Assembly: GCA_947307175.1 (NCBI GenBank)
Contig: CAMZIK010000009.1
Coordinates: forward strand, 1 to 44,624
Length of the DNA: 44,624 nucleotides
Reading direction: 5' to 3'
Source: an uncultured Clostridia bacterium
GTDB lineage: Bacteria > Bacillota > Clostridia > Oscillospirales > Ruminococcaceae
Shown here: positions 24,830 through 32,784 of the stretch, in pieces
Position numbering within the stretch: the stretch's first letter is position 1
Layout: each line of letters starts with the position of its first letter
The notes under the pieces: generated by a model
Database searches by the model: none
Seen by the model: only the letters and a program-made list of their open reading frames with translations
What the model was told of the DNA's origin: nothing
Position numbers and translations under genes: made by a program

Positions 24830-25660
24830 ATGGAGAATGCATCATTTTTTCAGCAGACTCATGTTTACTTCCGAAAGATCAGACGTATCGCCTTCAAGGA
24901 GAAGTTCTGGAAGTTCATAGTCTTTGCTTTTATAGTTTCGTTCCTGGTGGCTGCGGTTGTCGGGAAGGATATGTTCACGACATATGAAAGCACAAAGTCG
25001 GGATTCTTTTCTATCGCCTCGGCTTCGATATGGATAGGCGTGTTCAACTCGATACAGAACATCTGCAAGGAGCATGAGATAATCCGTGCGGAATACAGAT
25101 CGGGAATGAAGATCTCGTCTTACATCACCGCTACGGTGCTTTGGCAGTTCATTCTATGCCTTATACAGTCGGTGATAATACTGGGTGTATGCTACATCTT
25201 TATAGACTTTAACTCGGACGGCGTACTGATGCCTGCGATGATAGAATATTTCATCACTATCTTTCTGATGATATTCGGAGCTGACGTAATGGGGCTTATG
25301 ATCTCATCTATCGCAGGTTCACCGACGACAGCCATGACGATAATGCCGTTCACGCTGATACTTCAGCTGATAATGAGCGGCGTGCTGTTTGAGCTTGGCA
25401 AGTGGAGCGAAAAGATAGCTTATCTGACTTTCAGCAAATGGGGCATGAGCGCTATCGGAAGCATTGCCGATTTCAACAGCGACAAATTCCCACTGGAGAT
25501 AAGCAAGGCGTTCCCGAACGTCACACGGCTCAAGGCGGAAGAAGCTTACGAACACACGGCATCAAATGTTATAACCGCATGGGTATGCTGTCTGGGTCTG
25601 GCATTCTTATTTTACCTCGTCAGCATTGCGGCACTAAAAATAAAGAACAGAGATTCATAA
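24830..25660 (+). CDS. ABC-2 type permease of the FHA-ABC transporter
   Basis: A 276-residue membrane protein with about six hydrophobic helices and an N-terminal cytoplasmic stretch of about 25 residues. The first 30 residues (FQQTHVYFRKIRRIAFKEKFWKF) are basic and amphipathic, as in ABCG/ABC-2 permeases. It begins 1 bp after the stop of the FHA-ABC ATPase gene, so the two gene products form the pump. The family exports lipids, drugs or peptides; no substrate clue is present. The loop at about 195-235 lies outside the membrane and is polar. No signal peptide or fusion was seen. Confidence 0.88.
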   Translation: MENASFFQQTHVYFRKIRRIAFKEKFWKFIVFAFIVSFLVAAVVGKDMFTTYESTKSGFFSIASASIWIGVFNSIQNICKEHEIIRAEYRSGMKISSYITATVLWQFILCLIQSVIILGVCYIFIDFNSDGVLMPAMIEYFITIFLMIFGADVMGLMISSIAGSPTTAMTIMPFTLILQLIMSGVLFELGKWSEKIAYLTFSKWGMSAIGSIADFNSDKFPLEISKAFPNVTRLKAEEAYEHTASNVITAWVCCLGLAFLFYLVSIAALKIKNRDS

Positions 25661-25672
25661 AGGGGAACAAAA

Positions 25673-26461
25673 ATGGGTAGAAAGATAGCTCTGTCCGTTT
25701 CGACACACAACGGCAACAGAAAGCAGAACAACGAAGACAGCTTTTCCATCAACGGAAAGGCTAAACCGAGCGAACAGAACATTATGAACATTTGCGGAGA
25801 CATAGACGGGGACGAGTTGTTCCTGGGAGTGTTCGACGGAATGGGCGGCGAAAAAATGGGGGACGTCGCATCACGCATTGCAGCAGACAGGTCGGCGCAG
25901 CTTTTTGATGAGCTGAAGAATTGTGAGCCGCAGGATTACCAGAAGATCATAAACGGGTATGTCGATAACGTAAATGCAGAGATATGCCATACTCTCGACA
26001 ACAGCGGGAACGACCGTGGCGGCACGACTATGGCGGTAGTTTTCATCAAGGACGGCATAGTTTATCCCTGCTCGCTGGGCGACAGCAGGATTTATCTGTT
26101 GAAAGGCGGAGAGCTTATACAGATAAGCGAAGACCACACGCTTGCTATGCGCAAATACAAGGCAAACATCTACACGCTCGAAGAAGCGCAGACCAGCCCT
26201 GACAGCCACAAGCTTACGCTGTTTTTGGGAGTTGACGTTGACGGGAACGGACTTGATGCGCAGTTCTATGAGCCGTTCAGGCTTGACGAAGATTCAAGCC
26301 TTCTGATATGCAGCGACGGGCTGTACGATATGTGCAGCGAAGACGAGATAATCGACATTATGCAGCAGGACTCCGAAAACACAGCGAGAGATCTTGCGGA
26401 GGCTGCTGTGGAAAACGGCGGAACGGACAACGTTACCTGCATAGCGGCAAAATACTGTTAA
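25673..26461 (+). CDS. PP2C-type Ser/Thr protein phosphatase
   Basis: A 262-residue phosphatase of the PPM/PP2C family. The metal-binding motifs are FDGMGG (residues about 46-51), GDSRIYLL, CSDGLYDM and GGTDNVTC. The order and spacing are standard, so the enzyme should be active on phosphoserine and phosphothreonine. It closes the operon 12 bp after the permease gene and is paired with the kinase at the front, the usual eSTK/eSTP arrangement in Gram-positive bacteria. No transmembrane segment. A terminator follows 12 bp after the stop. Confidence 0.93.
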   Translation: MGRKIALSVSTHNGNRKQNNEDSFSINGKAKPSEQNIMNICGDIDGDELFLGVFDGMGGEKMGDVASRIAADRSAQLFDELKNCEPQDYQKIINGYVDNVNAEICHTLDNSGNDRGGTTMAVVFIKDGIVYPCSLGDSRIYLLKGGELIQISEDHTLAMRKYKANIYTLEEAQTSPDSHKLTLFLGVDVDGNGLDAQFYEPFRLDEDSSLLICSDGLYDMCSEDEIIDIMQQDSENTARDLAEAAVENGGTDNVTCIAAKYC

Positions 26462-26473
26462 ATATTATAACTG

Positions 26474-26510
26474 AGCCATACAGAAGAAAAATTCCGTATG
26501 GCTTTTCTCT
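26474..26510 (+). terminator. Terminator of the kinase-FHA-ABC operon
   Basis: AGCCATAC (26474-26481) pairs with GTATGGCT (26496-26503) and is followed by TTTTCTCT. Confidence 0.75.
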
Positions 26511-26609
26511 GTTCACGGATCGCCTGCAAAAAAGCGGGAACAAAAAAGTGCCGTGAAAGCGCTGGTTTCAATATAACTATCGCAGAAAAATAATTATTTC
26601 AAAAAAATT

Positions 26610-26635
26610 TGTAACGAAAAAGACTTTTGTTCGTC
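26610..26635 (+). promoter_or_regulatory. ECF-type promoter of the sigma-factor operon
   Basis: TGTAAC (26610-26615), 16-bp spacer, CGTC followed by TAA (26632-26638). This is the geometry of SigW-like ECF promoters, so the sigma factor probably activates its own operon. No ordinary housekeeping promoter was found in the 200 bp upstream. Confidence 0.65.
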
Positions 26636-26669
26636 TAACCTATGAAAGCCAAGGAAGGAGGTGCGGTGA

Positions 26670-27164
26670 TTGGACAAAAAGACAGCTGAAAAACTGTACG
26701 ATGCGTGCTATATGCGGGTATATTCATATGTGATGACTCTGGCTAAGGATCAGCACAAGGCTGAGGAGATAACCCAGGAGACCTTCTTCAAGGCGATGAC
26801 CACCAAACAGACCTTCCGAGGCGAATCAGAATGTTACTCCTGGCTTTGCTCGATAGCTAAAAATGCTTTTATTGACGAAACAAGAAGGACATCACGGCTG
26901 ACAGAAGAACCCGATGAAACGATCGCAGACACAGAAGGCGACATTGAACAGAGCATAACCGATTCGGAAAGCTCGTTTCGGATACATATGCTGCTTCACT
27001 CAATGGAGGAACCGTACAGAGAAGTTTTTGAGCTGAGAGTGTTCGGCGAGCTGTCATTTGCACAGATAGCTGCTATCTTCCAAAAGACAGAGAGCTGGGC
27101 GAGAGTCACTTATCACCGTGCCAGATTAAAGATCAAAGAAAGGATGGACGACAATGAAACATAA
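26670..27164 (+). CDS. ECF RNA polymerase sigma factor
   Basis: A 164-residue extracytoplasmic-function sigma factor. Region 2 (about 8-75) includes YSYVMTLAKDQHKAEEITQETFFKAM and region 4 (about 105-160) the helix-turn-helix in FELRVFGELSFAQIAAIFQKTESWARVTYHRARLKI. The start is TTG 26670: AAGGAGGTG lies 6 bp before it and no ATG fits. The following anti-sigma gene overlaps by 11 bp, and a probable autoregulatory ECF promoter is present upstream. Which surface or envelope stress it responds to is unknown; the linked DUF4097 lipoprotein-type product is a common companion of such sigma genes in Firmicutes. Confidence 0.9.
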   Translation: MDKKTAEKLYDACYMRVYSYVMTLAKDQHKAEEITQETFFKAMTTKQTFRGESECYSWLCSIAKNAFIDETRRTSRLTEEPDETIADTEGDIEQSITDSESSFRIHMLLHSMEEPYREVFELRVFGELSFAQIAAIFQKTESWARVTYHRARLKIKERMDDNET

Positions 27165-28146
27165 CTGTGATATTATCAGTGATCTTCTGCCGCTGTATAT
27201 GGACAATGCCTGCTCAAGCGCAAGCGCTCAGGCAGTTGAGGAACATCTTGCAGAGTGCAGTGTTTGCTCGAAGATGCTGGAAGATATGAGAAAAAGCGAA
27301 AGCGAGATAAACACGGAGATAATCAAAGAACGCAACGAGGTGCTTGACAAACAGGCAAAATTCTTCAAGCGCCGCAGCGTGCTTGCAGGCAGCATAATAG
27401 GAGGCATATTTGCAATACCGATACTTGTATGCCTTATCGTGAACCTTGCAACAGGTGCAGGGCTGACCTGGTTCTTTATCGTGCTGGCGGCGATGTTCAT
27501 TCCTGCATCACTCACGGTAGTACCGCTTATGGTCCCCGAAAACAAAGCGCTGTGTACGCTCGGCGCATTCACGGCAAGCCTTCTTGTATTGCTCGGTGTG
27601 TGCAGCATCTACACGGGCGGAAGCTGGTTCGCTGTTGCTGCATCGGCAGTCGTCTTCGGACTTACGGTGATATTCTCACCGTTCGTCGTGCGGGCAAAGC
27701 CGATAGCAAAGATACTGAAAAACAACAAGGCACTTACTGCTATGGCAGCTGTCACGCTGACATATATCATTATGATAGTCAGTATCGGTATCACAAGCGG
27801 CGACGATTTCTTTTTTGAGAACGCATTCAATTATTCCTTTGTTCCGTTTGCATACATCTGGGCATTGTTTGCGGTGATAAGATTTGTAAAGCTGAACAAG
27901 GAGTTCAAAGCAGCGATATGCGTATTTATGTCGGCTGTGATCTTCTTTCTGGCTGACACGATATGCGGGCTGATGTTCGGCGGTGAGCTTCTTTTACCCG
28001 GCAGTCCGTTCGGCAGCGATCTGAATGTAAGCACAACGGAGGATCGTTTTAAATGGGTGATACTAATTATCGGTGCGATCGTTTCGGCTATACTTATGAT
28101 CGTCGGGATACTTAAAGAGAAAAAGATAAAGAACAAAGAAAAGTAA
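27154..28146 (+). CDS. Membrane anti-sigma factor with zf-HC2 domain
   Basis: A 330-residue protein. Residues 1-45 hold a zinc-binding anti-sigma domain: HNCDIISDLLPLYMDNACSS and the EEHLAECSVCSKML motif (H-x3-C-x2-C) match zf-HC2. The rest contains about eight hydrophobic segments, many more than a simple anti-sigma factor, so the protein probably sits in the membrane and may sense the envelope. It overlaps the sigma gene by 11 bp and precedes a DUF4097-type gene by 22 bp. The sigma-binding role is inferred from the domain and position. Confidence 0.85.
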   Translation: MKHNCDIISDLLPLYMDNACSSASAQAVEEHLAECSVCSKMLEDMRKSESEINTEIIKERNEVLDKQAKFFKRRSVLAGSIIGGIFAIPILVCLIVNLATGAGLTWFFIVLAAMFIPASLTVVPLMVPENKALCTLGAFTASLLVLLGVCSIYTGGSWFAVAASAVVFGLTVIFSPFVVRAKPIAKILKNNKALTAMAAVTLTYIIMIVSIGITSGDDFFFENAFNYSFVPFAYIWALFAVIRFVKLNKEFKAAICVFMSAVIFFLADTICGLMFGGELLLPGSPFGSDLNVSTTEDRFKWVILIIGAIVSAILMIVGILKEKKIKNKEK

Positions 28147-28168
28147 AATAAAATGGAGGAACAAAAAA

Positions 28169-29119
28169 ATGAGAACAACAAACACACTCAAAAAAACTGC
28201 TGCAATTGCTCTGGGGCTTTCACTTATATCAAGCTGCCTTACGGGCTGTTTCAGCTTCGGCTCGACCTACAGAAATGCTGACAAATACTCGGCTGGAGAT
28301 CTTGATTACTCGGGAGAGATAACTGAGCTTGACATCAACTGGTCATCGGGAAGCGTGAATGTTTCATACTATGACGGAGAAAATGTGAGCGTAACGGAAA
28401 GCTGCAAGAAAGACCTTTCGGATGCTAAAAAGGTACACACCTGGGTGGACGGAAAGACTCTGCACATACAGTTCAGCAAATCGGGCGAGGCGTTTGTATT
28501 TGAGGACTACAAAAAGGAGCTGGAGGTAAAGCTGCCGAAGGATACAAAGCTTTCAAAGGTAAGCTATGACGGGTCTTCCGCTGACACGGTTTTTGATGAG
28601 ATAAAGGCAGAGGAATTCGATATTGACACATCTTCGGGTAATGTTTCGCTCAACAGCTGCGAGGCTGACGAGGTCACGGCAGATACTTCATCGGGCAACA
28701 TCACGATAGACCTCACAGGCGACTGCGACAAGATAATCACGGACGCTTCGTCGGGCGATGTTACAGTCACAGCGAGTGAGGTGAAGACAGCAAAGTTCGA
28801 TTCATCGTCAGGCAAAATAAAGGCTGATCTCAAGAGCGTTGACGAGCTTAGCGGTGACTCATCAAGCGGAAACATGACATTCAAGACAGGAAAAACACCT
28901 TCAAAGATGAGCCTTGATACCTCATCGGGTGATGTTACTATTTATCTGCCCGAGGACGGAGATTTCACGATAGAGGTCGACACCTCATCGGGCGACTTTG
29001 AGTCGGAGCTTTCGATGTCAAAGAAAGGCGACACATACAGCTACGGTTCGGGTGACGGCAGGATCTCTATCGACACTTCATCGGGAGATATTACTATCAA
29101 GCAGTACAGTAAGGACTGA
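28169..29119 (+). CDS. Lipoprotein with DUF4097-type beta repeats
   Basis: A 316-residue exported protein. The N-terminus has a signal peptide with a lipobox-like CLTGC at about residue 24, then a domain that is a chain of short beta strands ending in SSG turns (at least ten occurrences of TSSGD/TSSGN). This spacing of about 20 residues is the DUF4097 / adhesin-like right-handed beta fold found beside ECF sigma genes. Function is unknown; roles in cell-envelope stress have been proposed for this class. GGAGG precedes ATG 28169 and a terminator follows. Probably part of the ECF regulon. Confidence 0.85.
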   Translation: MRTTNTLKKTAAIALGLSLISSCLTGCFSFGSTYRNADKYSAGDLDYSGEITELDINWSSGSVNVSYYDGENVSVTESCKKDLSDAKKVHTWVDGKTLHIQFSKSGEAFVFEDYKKELEVKLPKDTKLSKVSYDGSSADTVFDEIKAEEFDIDTSSGNVSLNSCEADEVTADTSSGNITIDLTGDCDKIITDASSGDVTVTASEVKTAKFDSSSGKIKADLKSVDELSGDSSSGNMTFKTGKTPSKMSLDTSSGDVTIYLPEDGDFTIEVDTSSGDFESELSMSKKGDTYSYGSGDGRISIDTSSGDITIKQYSKD

Positions 29120-29126
29120 TATTTCA

Positions 29127-29164
29127 AAGCCTCGGTGAGCTGAAAGCTTTCCGAGGTTTTTTTG
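29127..29164 (+). terminator. Terminator of the ECF operon
   Basis: CCTCGG (29130-29135) pairs with CCGAGG (29151-29156), with a small inner AGCT/AGCT stem, then seven T. Confidence 0.8.
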
Positions 29165-29169
29165 TGCAG

Positions 29170-29202
29170 CAGAAAGCCCTGACCGAACTAACGGACAGGG
29201 CT
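29170..29202 (-). terminator. Terminator of the AAA+ ATPase gene
   Basis: On the minus strand AGCCCTG pairs with CAGGGCT (29175-29181 and 29196-29202) and is followed by TTTCT. It lies immediately downstream of the gene ending at 29208. Confidence 0.7.
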
Positions 29203-29207
29203 TATAT

Positions 29208-31160
29208 TCAGAGTTTATTATTGAAGCCGAGCGTTTTCTTTGTTTCGAGTTTTTCGTTGAATTCCTTTTCCTCGCTTGCACAGATGAAATCCTGTTTTGT
29301 CAGGACAATATCGGTATGTCCTGCCATTGTGCAGCGCAGCGCTGCTTTTGACCATGTTCTTTCATAAAGGTTGCGCACGAATCTTGCGTTTGCGAATTCC
29401 TTTGATGCGAGGTAACTGTCTGCAAGTGCGAGGAAATACTCCTGTGCGTGCTGTTCAAGCTGTTCGTCGTACTTGAAATGCTTTCTGACCATCAGCATGA
29501 ATATCTCAAAGAGCTGCTGTCTGGTATAGTTGGGGAAATCAAGGATATACGGCATACGGCTGCGCAAGCCCTGATTGACTTTCATCAGCTGCTCCATATC
29601 GTCCTTGTAGCCTGCCATGACAACGAGCATATCGTCACGGTGGTTCTCCATTTCAGAAACAAGAGTTGCGATAGCCTCCTTGCCGAAATTCGCTCCGTTG
29701 GTCTTGCCTTCGTCAAGCGCATAGGCTTCGTCAATGAACAGCACGGAGCCGTAAGCATCACGGCAGATAGAAGCTGCTTTTACGGCTGTTTGTCCCTCAT
29801 ACTCGGCGACAAGGTCTCTTGCCTCATACTCGAAGAAGCCGCCTTTTCTTAAAATGCCTTCCTCACGGAGTATCTGACCGATCATCCTTGCAACGGTGGT
29901 TTTTCCTGTTCCGGGCGCACCTGTAAAGCGCATATGTATACACGGGCGGTCGAGTTTTTCATTTGCGATGGCTATTTTGACCTGAGCGACTATTTCCTTG
30001 ACACGCTGGGTTATATCCTGCATTCCGATAAGTTCATTGAGGGCATCATAGCCTGTGAGGATTTCTTTTTCCTCGCCTATGAACCTGCTAAGGTCATCGG
30101 TTGAGATCACGCTGCGGTCGGGCGAATCTCCGCTGTTTTCTTTGAGTGCGGCATCTGCTGCCTTACAGAGCATAAGCTCGTTTGAGATCTTTGCAGCTGT
30201 CTTGAAGCCGTAAAATCTTCCGTCCATTTTTTCCTGCTGGAATTTTCGGAGTATGGTATCCATAACGGTCTCATCGAACCCAAAGCCCTTTGAGGTGACG
30301 TTGTTCCACACTGATCCCATAAGGACACAGTCAGACAGCGGCGGCACCTGCACGACACGAAGAAGCATCTGATCGGAGATTATCGCTGCGATCTCATCAA
30401 GAGCTTTCTTCTCCAAAAACGGTATCCGAAAGACGTAGACATAATCGCTCTGATAGCTGTTGAGCCTGCGGATAAAATCACGCAGATCGTCAAATTTTCT
30501 GCCGTCAAGGAACTGAGCGATGTCAAGTCCGATGATGTTATACTGGTTGTTTTCACGCTCTGACGAGAGAGATTCTATTACGTCATCTGCTGTGCCGAAG
30601 CCGTTCTTGGATTCCATGCCGCATTTGAACTCACGGTAATACAGTCTGTCCTTGAACTGCTCCTGCGGATAGACGTTCATTCTATGCAGAAAGTCGCCAA
30701 GGGACATGAGCATGGTCGTAAAGCCGCAGCCGCCGTCCATTGCAAACAGATAGTTCTGCTGGATAAGCACATCAAGTGCGTTTTTCTCCTGCAGGATAGG
30801 GATTATCTCATAAAGCTCTGCCGCAAGGCGGACATACTCGTTCACGCCGTAGTAGTTTCTGAAAATGGTAGTCATCAGCTGAGAGCTTTCATTTTCGCTG
30901 TCTGCAAAGCAGAAAATGTCGGTGAGGCTGTCATCATCGGGAAATGCCACAGACCACGCTCTTTTAAGCGCCTGCACACATTCATCCTTTGTCTGTGCAC
31001 CGACTCTGAAAAGTGCGAAAGTAAAGCGTTTTATCATCAGTTCGATATCACTTTCAGGATCGGCAGATGCGGTCACACTGTCCCAGAAGCTGCCAAGCTC
31101 CTTTATGTGCTGCTGTGAAAAATCATCGTCGATGCAGACTCTTGCAATAAACTTTCCCAT
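29208..31160 (-). CDS. AAA+ ATPase (CbbX/SpoVK-like) with long N-terminal region
   Basis: A 650-residue protein. The C-terminal half is a complete AAA+ module: Walker A GAPGTGKTT (about 414-422), Walker B VLFIDEAYAL (about 470-479), the sensor region and arginine LRSRMPYI. The pattern GMQDITQRVKEIV before it and FANARFVRNLYERTW near the end mark the CbbX/SpoVK family. The first 400 residues are unlike those short proteins; parts resemble a degenerate ATPase without a Walker A, and may be a substrate or partner domain. The ATPase may remodel a protein complex. The gene follows corA by 73 bp and may share its transcript. Confidence 0.85.
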   Translation of the reverse strand: MGKFIARVCIDDDFSQQHIKELGSFWDSVTASADPESDIELMIKRFTFALFRVGAQTKDECVQALKRAWSVAFPDDDSLTDIFCFADSENESSQLMTTIFRNYYGVNEYVRLAAELYEIIPILQEKNALDVLIQQNYLFAMDGGCGFTTMLMSLGDFLHRMNVYPQEQFKDRLYYREFKCGMESKNGFGTADDVIESLSSERENNQYNIIGLDIAQFLDGRKFDDLRDFIRRLNSYQSDYVYVFRIPFLEKKALDEIAAIISDQMLLRVVQVPPLSDCVLMGSVWNNVTSKGFGFDETVMDTILRKFQQEKMDGRFYGFKTAAKISNELMLCKAADAALKENSGDSPDRSVISTDDLSRFIGEEKEILTGYDALNELIGMQDITQRVKEIVAQVKIAIANEKLDRPCIHMRFTGAPGTGKTTVARMIGQILREEGILRKGGFFEYEARDLVAEYEGQTAVKAASICRDAYGSVLFIDEAYALDEGKTNGANFGKEAIATLVSEMENHRDDMLVVMAGYKDDMEQLMKVNQGLRSRMPYILDFPNYTRQQLFEIFMLMVRKHFKYDEQLEQHAQEYFLALADSYLASKEFANARFVRNLYERTWSKAALRCTMAGHTDIVLTKQDFICASEEKEFNEKLETKKTLGFNNKL

Positions 31161-31233
31161 ATTATACCCCCGTTATCAGTTGATGTTCATTTGAGCATAC
31201 GGATACGATGCTCTTATTTTCAGACAGTGCAGG

Positions 31234-32151
31234 TCACAGCCATTTTTTCTTCTTGAAAAAGATAAGACAGACGATCACTATAACGATACTTACCACTATC
31301 ACCGTCGGATACGCTGCTTCTTTCTCAAGTTCGGGCATATATTTGAAATTCATACCGTACCAGCCTGCTATAAGTGTCAGCGGCATAAAGATAGAGGTTA
31401 TGACTGTGAGAAGCGTCATTATCCTGTTCTGCTTCTTATCGAGCTGTGACTGATAAAGCTCTCTGATCTGTATGGAATAATCACGCAGCGAGGTCGCAAT
31501 ATCATGAAGGCGTGACACACGCTGGGTGAACAGGTGAAAGTATCTTGTGTTTTCCTTTGAGAAAAAGTTGTTCTCGTTTTCCTCAAGTTCCTGTCCGAGA
31601 TCGAGGAGCTGCTCATAATGGATACGCAAGTCACGCAGGTCGCTTCTGATACGGCTCACCTTTAACGAAGGGTCTTTCTCGCCGTCGGTAAGCACCTCTG
31701 ATTCCAGCGTGTCAAGCTCTTTATCATATTTTGAAAGCAGCATCTGATCCTTTATCACTATCTGTTCAAGGAAGTCATAAATGAAGCGTTCAAGGCTTGG
31801 GACAGCCCAGCGTTTTGTGCTGATGATACGATCTATCGTTTTTTCAACGAACCCGTTGTCGTCGATGAAAACCACGCCTTTTTCGTCAAGAGCGAACGCA
31901 AAATTGATGCTTGGTCTTGATATATCCTCTCTGTCGGGCAAAGAAAAAGTGCCTGTGAGAGAATCGTAGTTCACCTCTGCTTTGGTAGAGTTTACAGAAG
32001 AAAGGTCTATGTCCATTTCTATTCCCATTTCAAACTTATCCCTGTTCTCTGACCACTCTGCCGAGGAAAGCACGGCGACATATTTTTCGTTTCCTGCTCT
32101 GAAGTCCAGAGCGGAAGTTTTTTCGAGCGTATTTTTTATATTATAATACAT
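31234..32151 (-). CDS. corA: CorA-family divalent metal ion transporter
   Basis: A 305-residue channel of the CorA superfamily. The signature YGMNF lies in the loop between two C-terminal membrane helices (LTLIAGWYGMNFKYMPELE), and the long N-terminal half is the cytoplasmic funnel with a helical stalk (residues about 120-240). CorA proteins carry Mg2+, Co2+ and Ni2+. Length is typical. GGGGTG is a plausible ribosome site before ATG 32151 and its promoter is at 32205-32233. The final KKKKW is a basic tail on the inside, as usual. Confidence 0.9.
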   Translation of the reverse strand: MYYNIKNTLEKTSALDFRAGNEKYVAVLSSAEWSENRDKFEMGIEMDIDLSSVNSTKAEVNYDSLTGTFSLPDREDISRPSINFAFALDEKGVVFIDDNGFVEKTIDRIISTKRWAVPSLERFIYDFLEQIVIKDQMLLSKYDKELDTLESEVLTDGEKDPSLKVSRIRSDLRDLRIHYEQLLDLGQELEENENNFFSKENTRYFHLFTQRVSRLHDIATSLRDYSIQIRELYQSQLDKKQNRIMTLLTVITSIFMPLTLIAGWYGMNFKYMPELEKEAAYPTVIVVSIVIVIVCLIFFKKKKWL

Positions 32152-32204
32152 TTCAGCACCCCCGTGGTAAATGATGCTCCGATAATGATCTGACGACCGA
32201 TACT

Positions 32205-32233
32205 ATTATACCACAGCAAAGCTTAAAAAGCAA
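32205..32233 (-). promoter_or_regulatory. Promoter of the corA gene
   Basis: On the minus strand TTGCTT (32233-32228), 17-bp spacer, TATAAT (32210-32205), about 55 bp before the start codon. Confidence 0.7.
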
Positions 32234-32277
32234 CAACTCACGTCACATTAACCTTGAGCTTTTATTTTTCAGCTTAT

Positions 32278-32323
32278 AAAAAACGACCCGACGCTGTACG
32301 CTCAATGAGATACACGTCGGGTC
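32278..32323 (-). terminator. Terminator of the 106-residue hypothetical gene
   Basis: GACCCGACG (32285-32293) pairs with CGTCGGGTC (32315-32323), with TTTTTT following on the minus strand. Confidence 0.88.
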
Positions 32324-32357
32324 ATGGTCGTTATATTTAGAACTGTTTTGACCTATA

Positions 32358-32678
32358 CTATTTCTTTTTCCGTTTTCCGTGCTTTTTGACTGCTTTTTTC
32401 ATAGTGTTGTTGGCTTCTTCATCCCATACGGTCCTCTCAGGACCGAGCGTGCCATACATGGTATTTTCAAATGAATATGTCATCTTTGCTGACTTTATCA
32501 GATCTTCGTTATCCGAGTCGCTGCCAAATGTACCTAAGCGTGCATAAACATCTCCGGTTATTTCGTACCTGTAATGCTCCCGTCCTTCACGGCTGGTATA
32601 CATTATCTCTGCAAAGTACCGTCCGGTCTGCGGATCATAATATGCAGTCCAGTTATTGCCGTGCTTATTATTTTTCAT
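32358..32678 (-). CDS. Hypothetical protein, paralogue of the gene at 42376
   Basis: A 106-residue soluble protein I do not recognise. It has no signal peptide or membrane segment; the tail KKHGKRKKK is strongly basic. Segments such as NWTAYYD, YRYEITGDVYARLGT and DEEANNTMKKAV resemble the 156-residue product at 42376-42846 (GWKACYD, YDLYEITEEIFSELKT, NKELTDMAVAVF), so the two define a small lineage family. It ends in TAG. Its start lies 106 bp downstream of the GGDEF/EAL gene's stop, transcribed in the same direction. Function unknown. Confidence 0.7.
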   Translation of the reverse strand: MKNNKHGNNWTAYYDPQTGRYFAEIMYTSREGREHYRYEITGDVYARLGTFGSDSDNEDLIKSAKMTYSFENTMYGTLGPERTVWDEEANNTMKKAVKKHGKRKKK

Positions 32679-32784
32679 CCGGCGGCTCCTTTCTCAGTCA
32701 TTCGGAGATAATACTAACGCACTGTGCAGGCTTTGATATAGCGCCTGAAAAGCGCAGGATACGGTTTTATCTGAGGTATATGAT

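Noticed and set aside
32152..32204. A magnesium riboswitch before corA
   Set aside because: The leader is only about 50 nt from the promoter to the start codon and shows no extended conserved structure.
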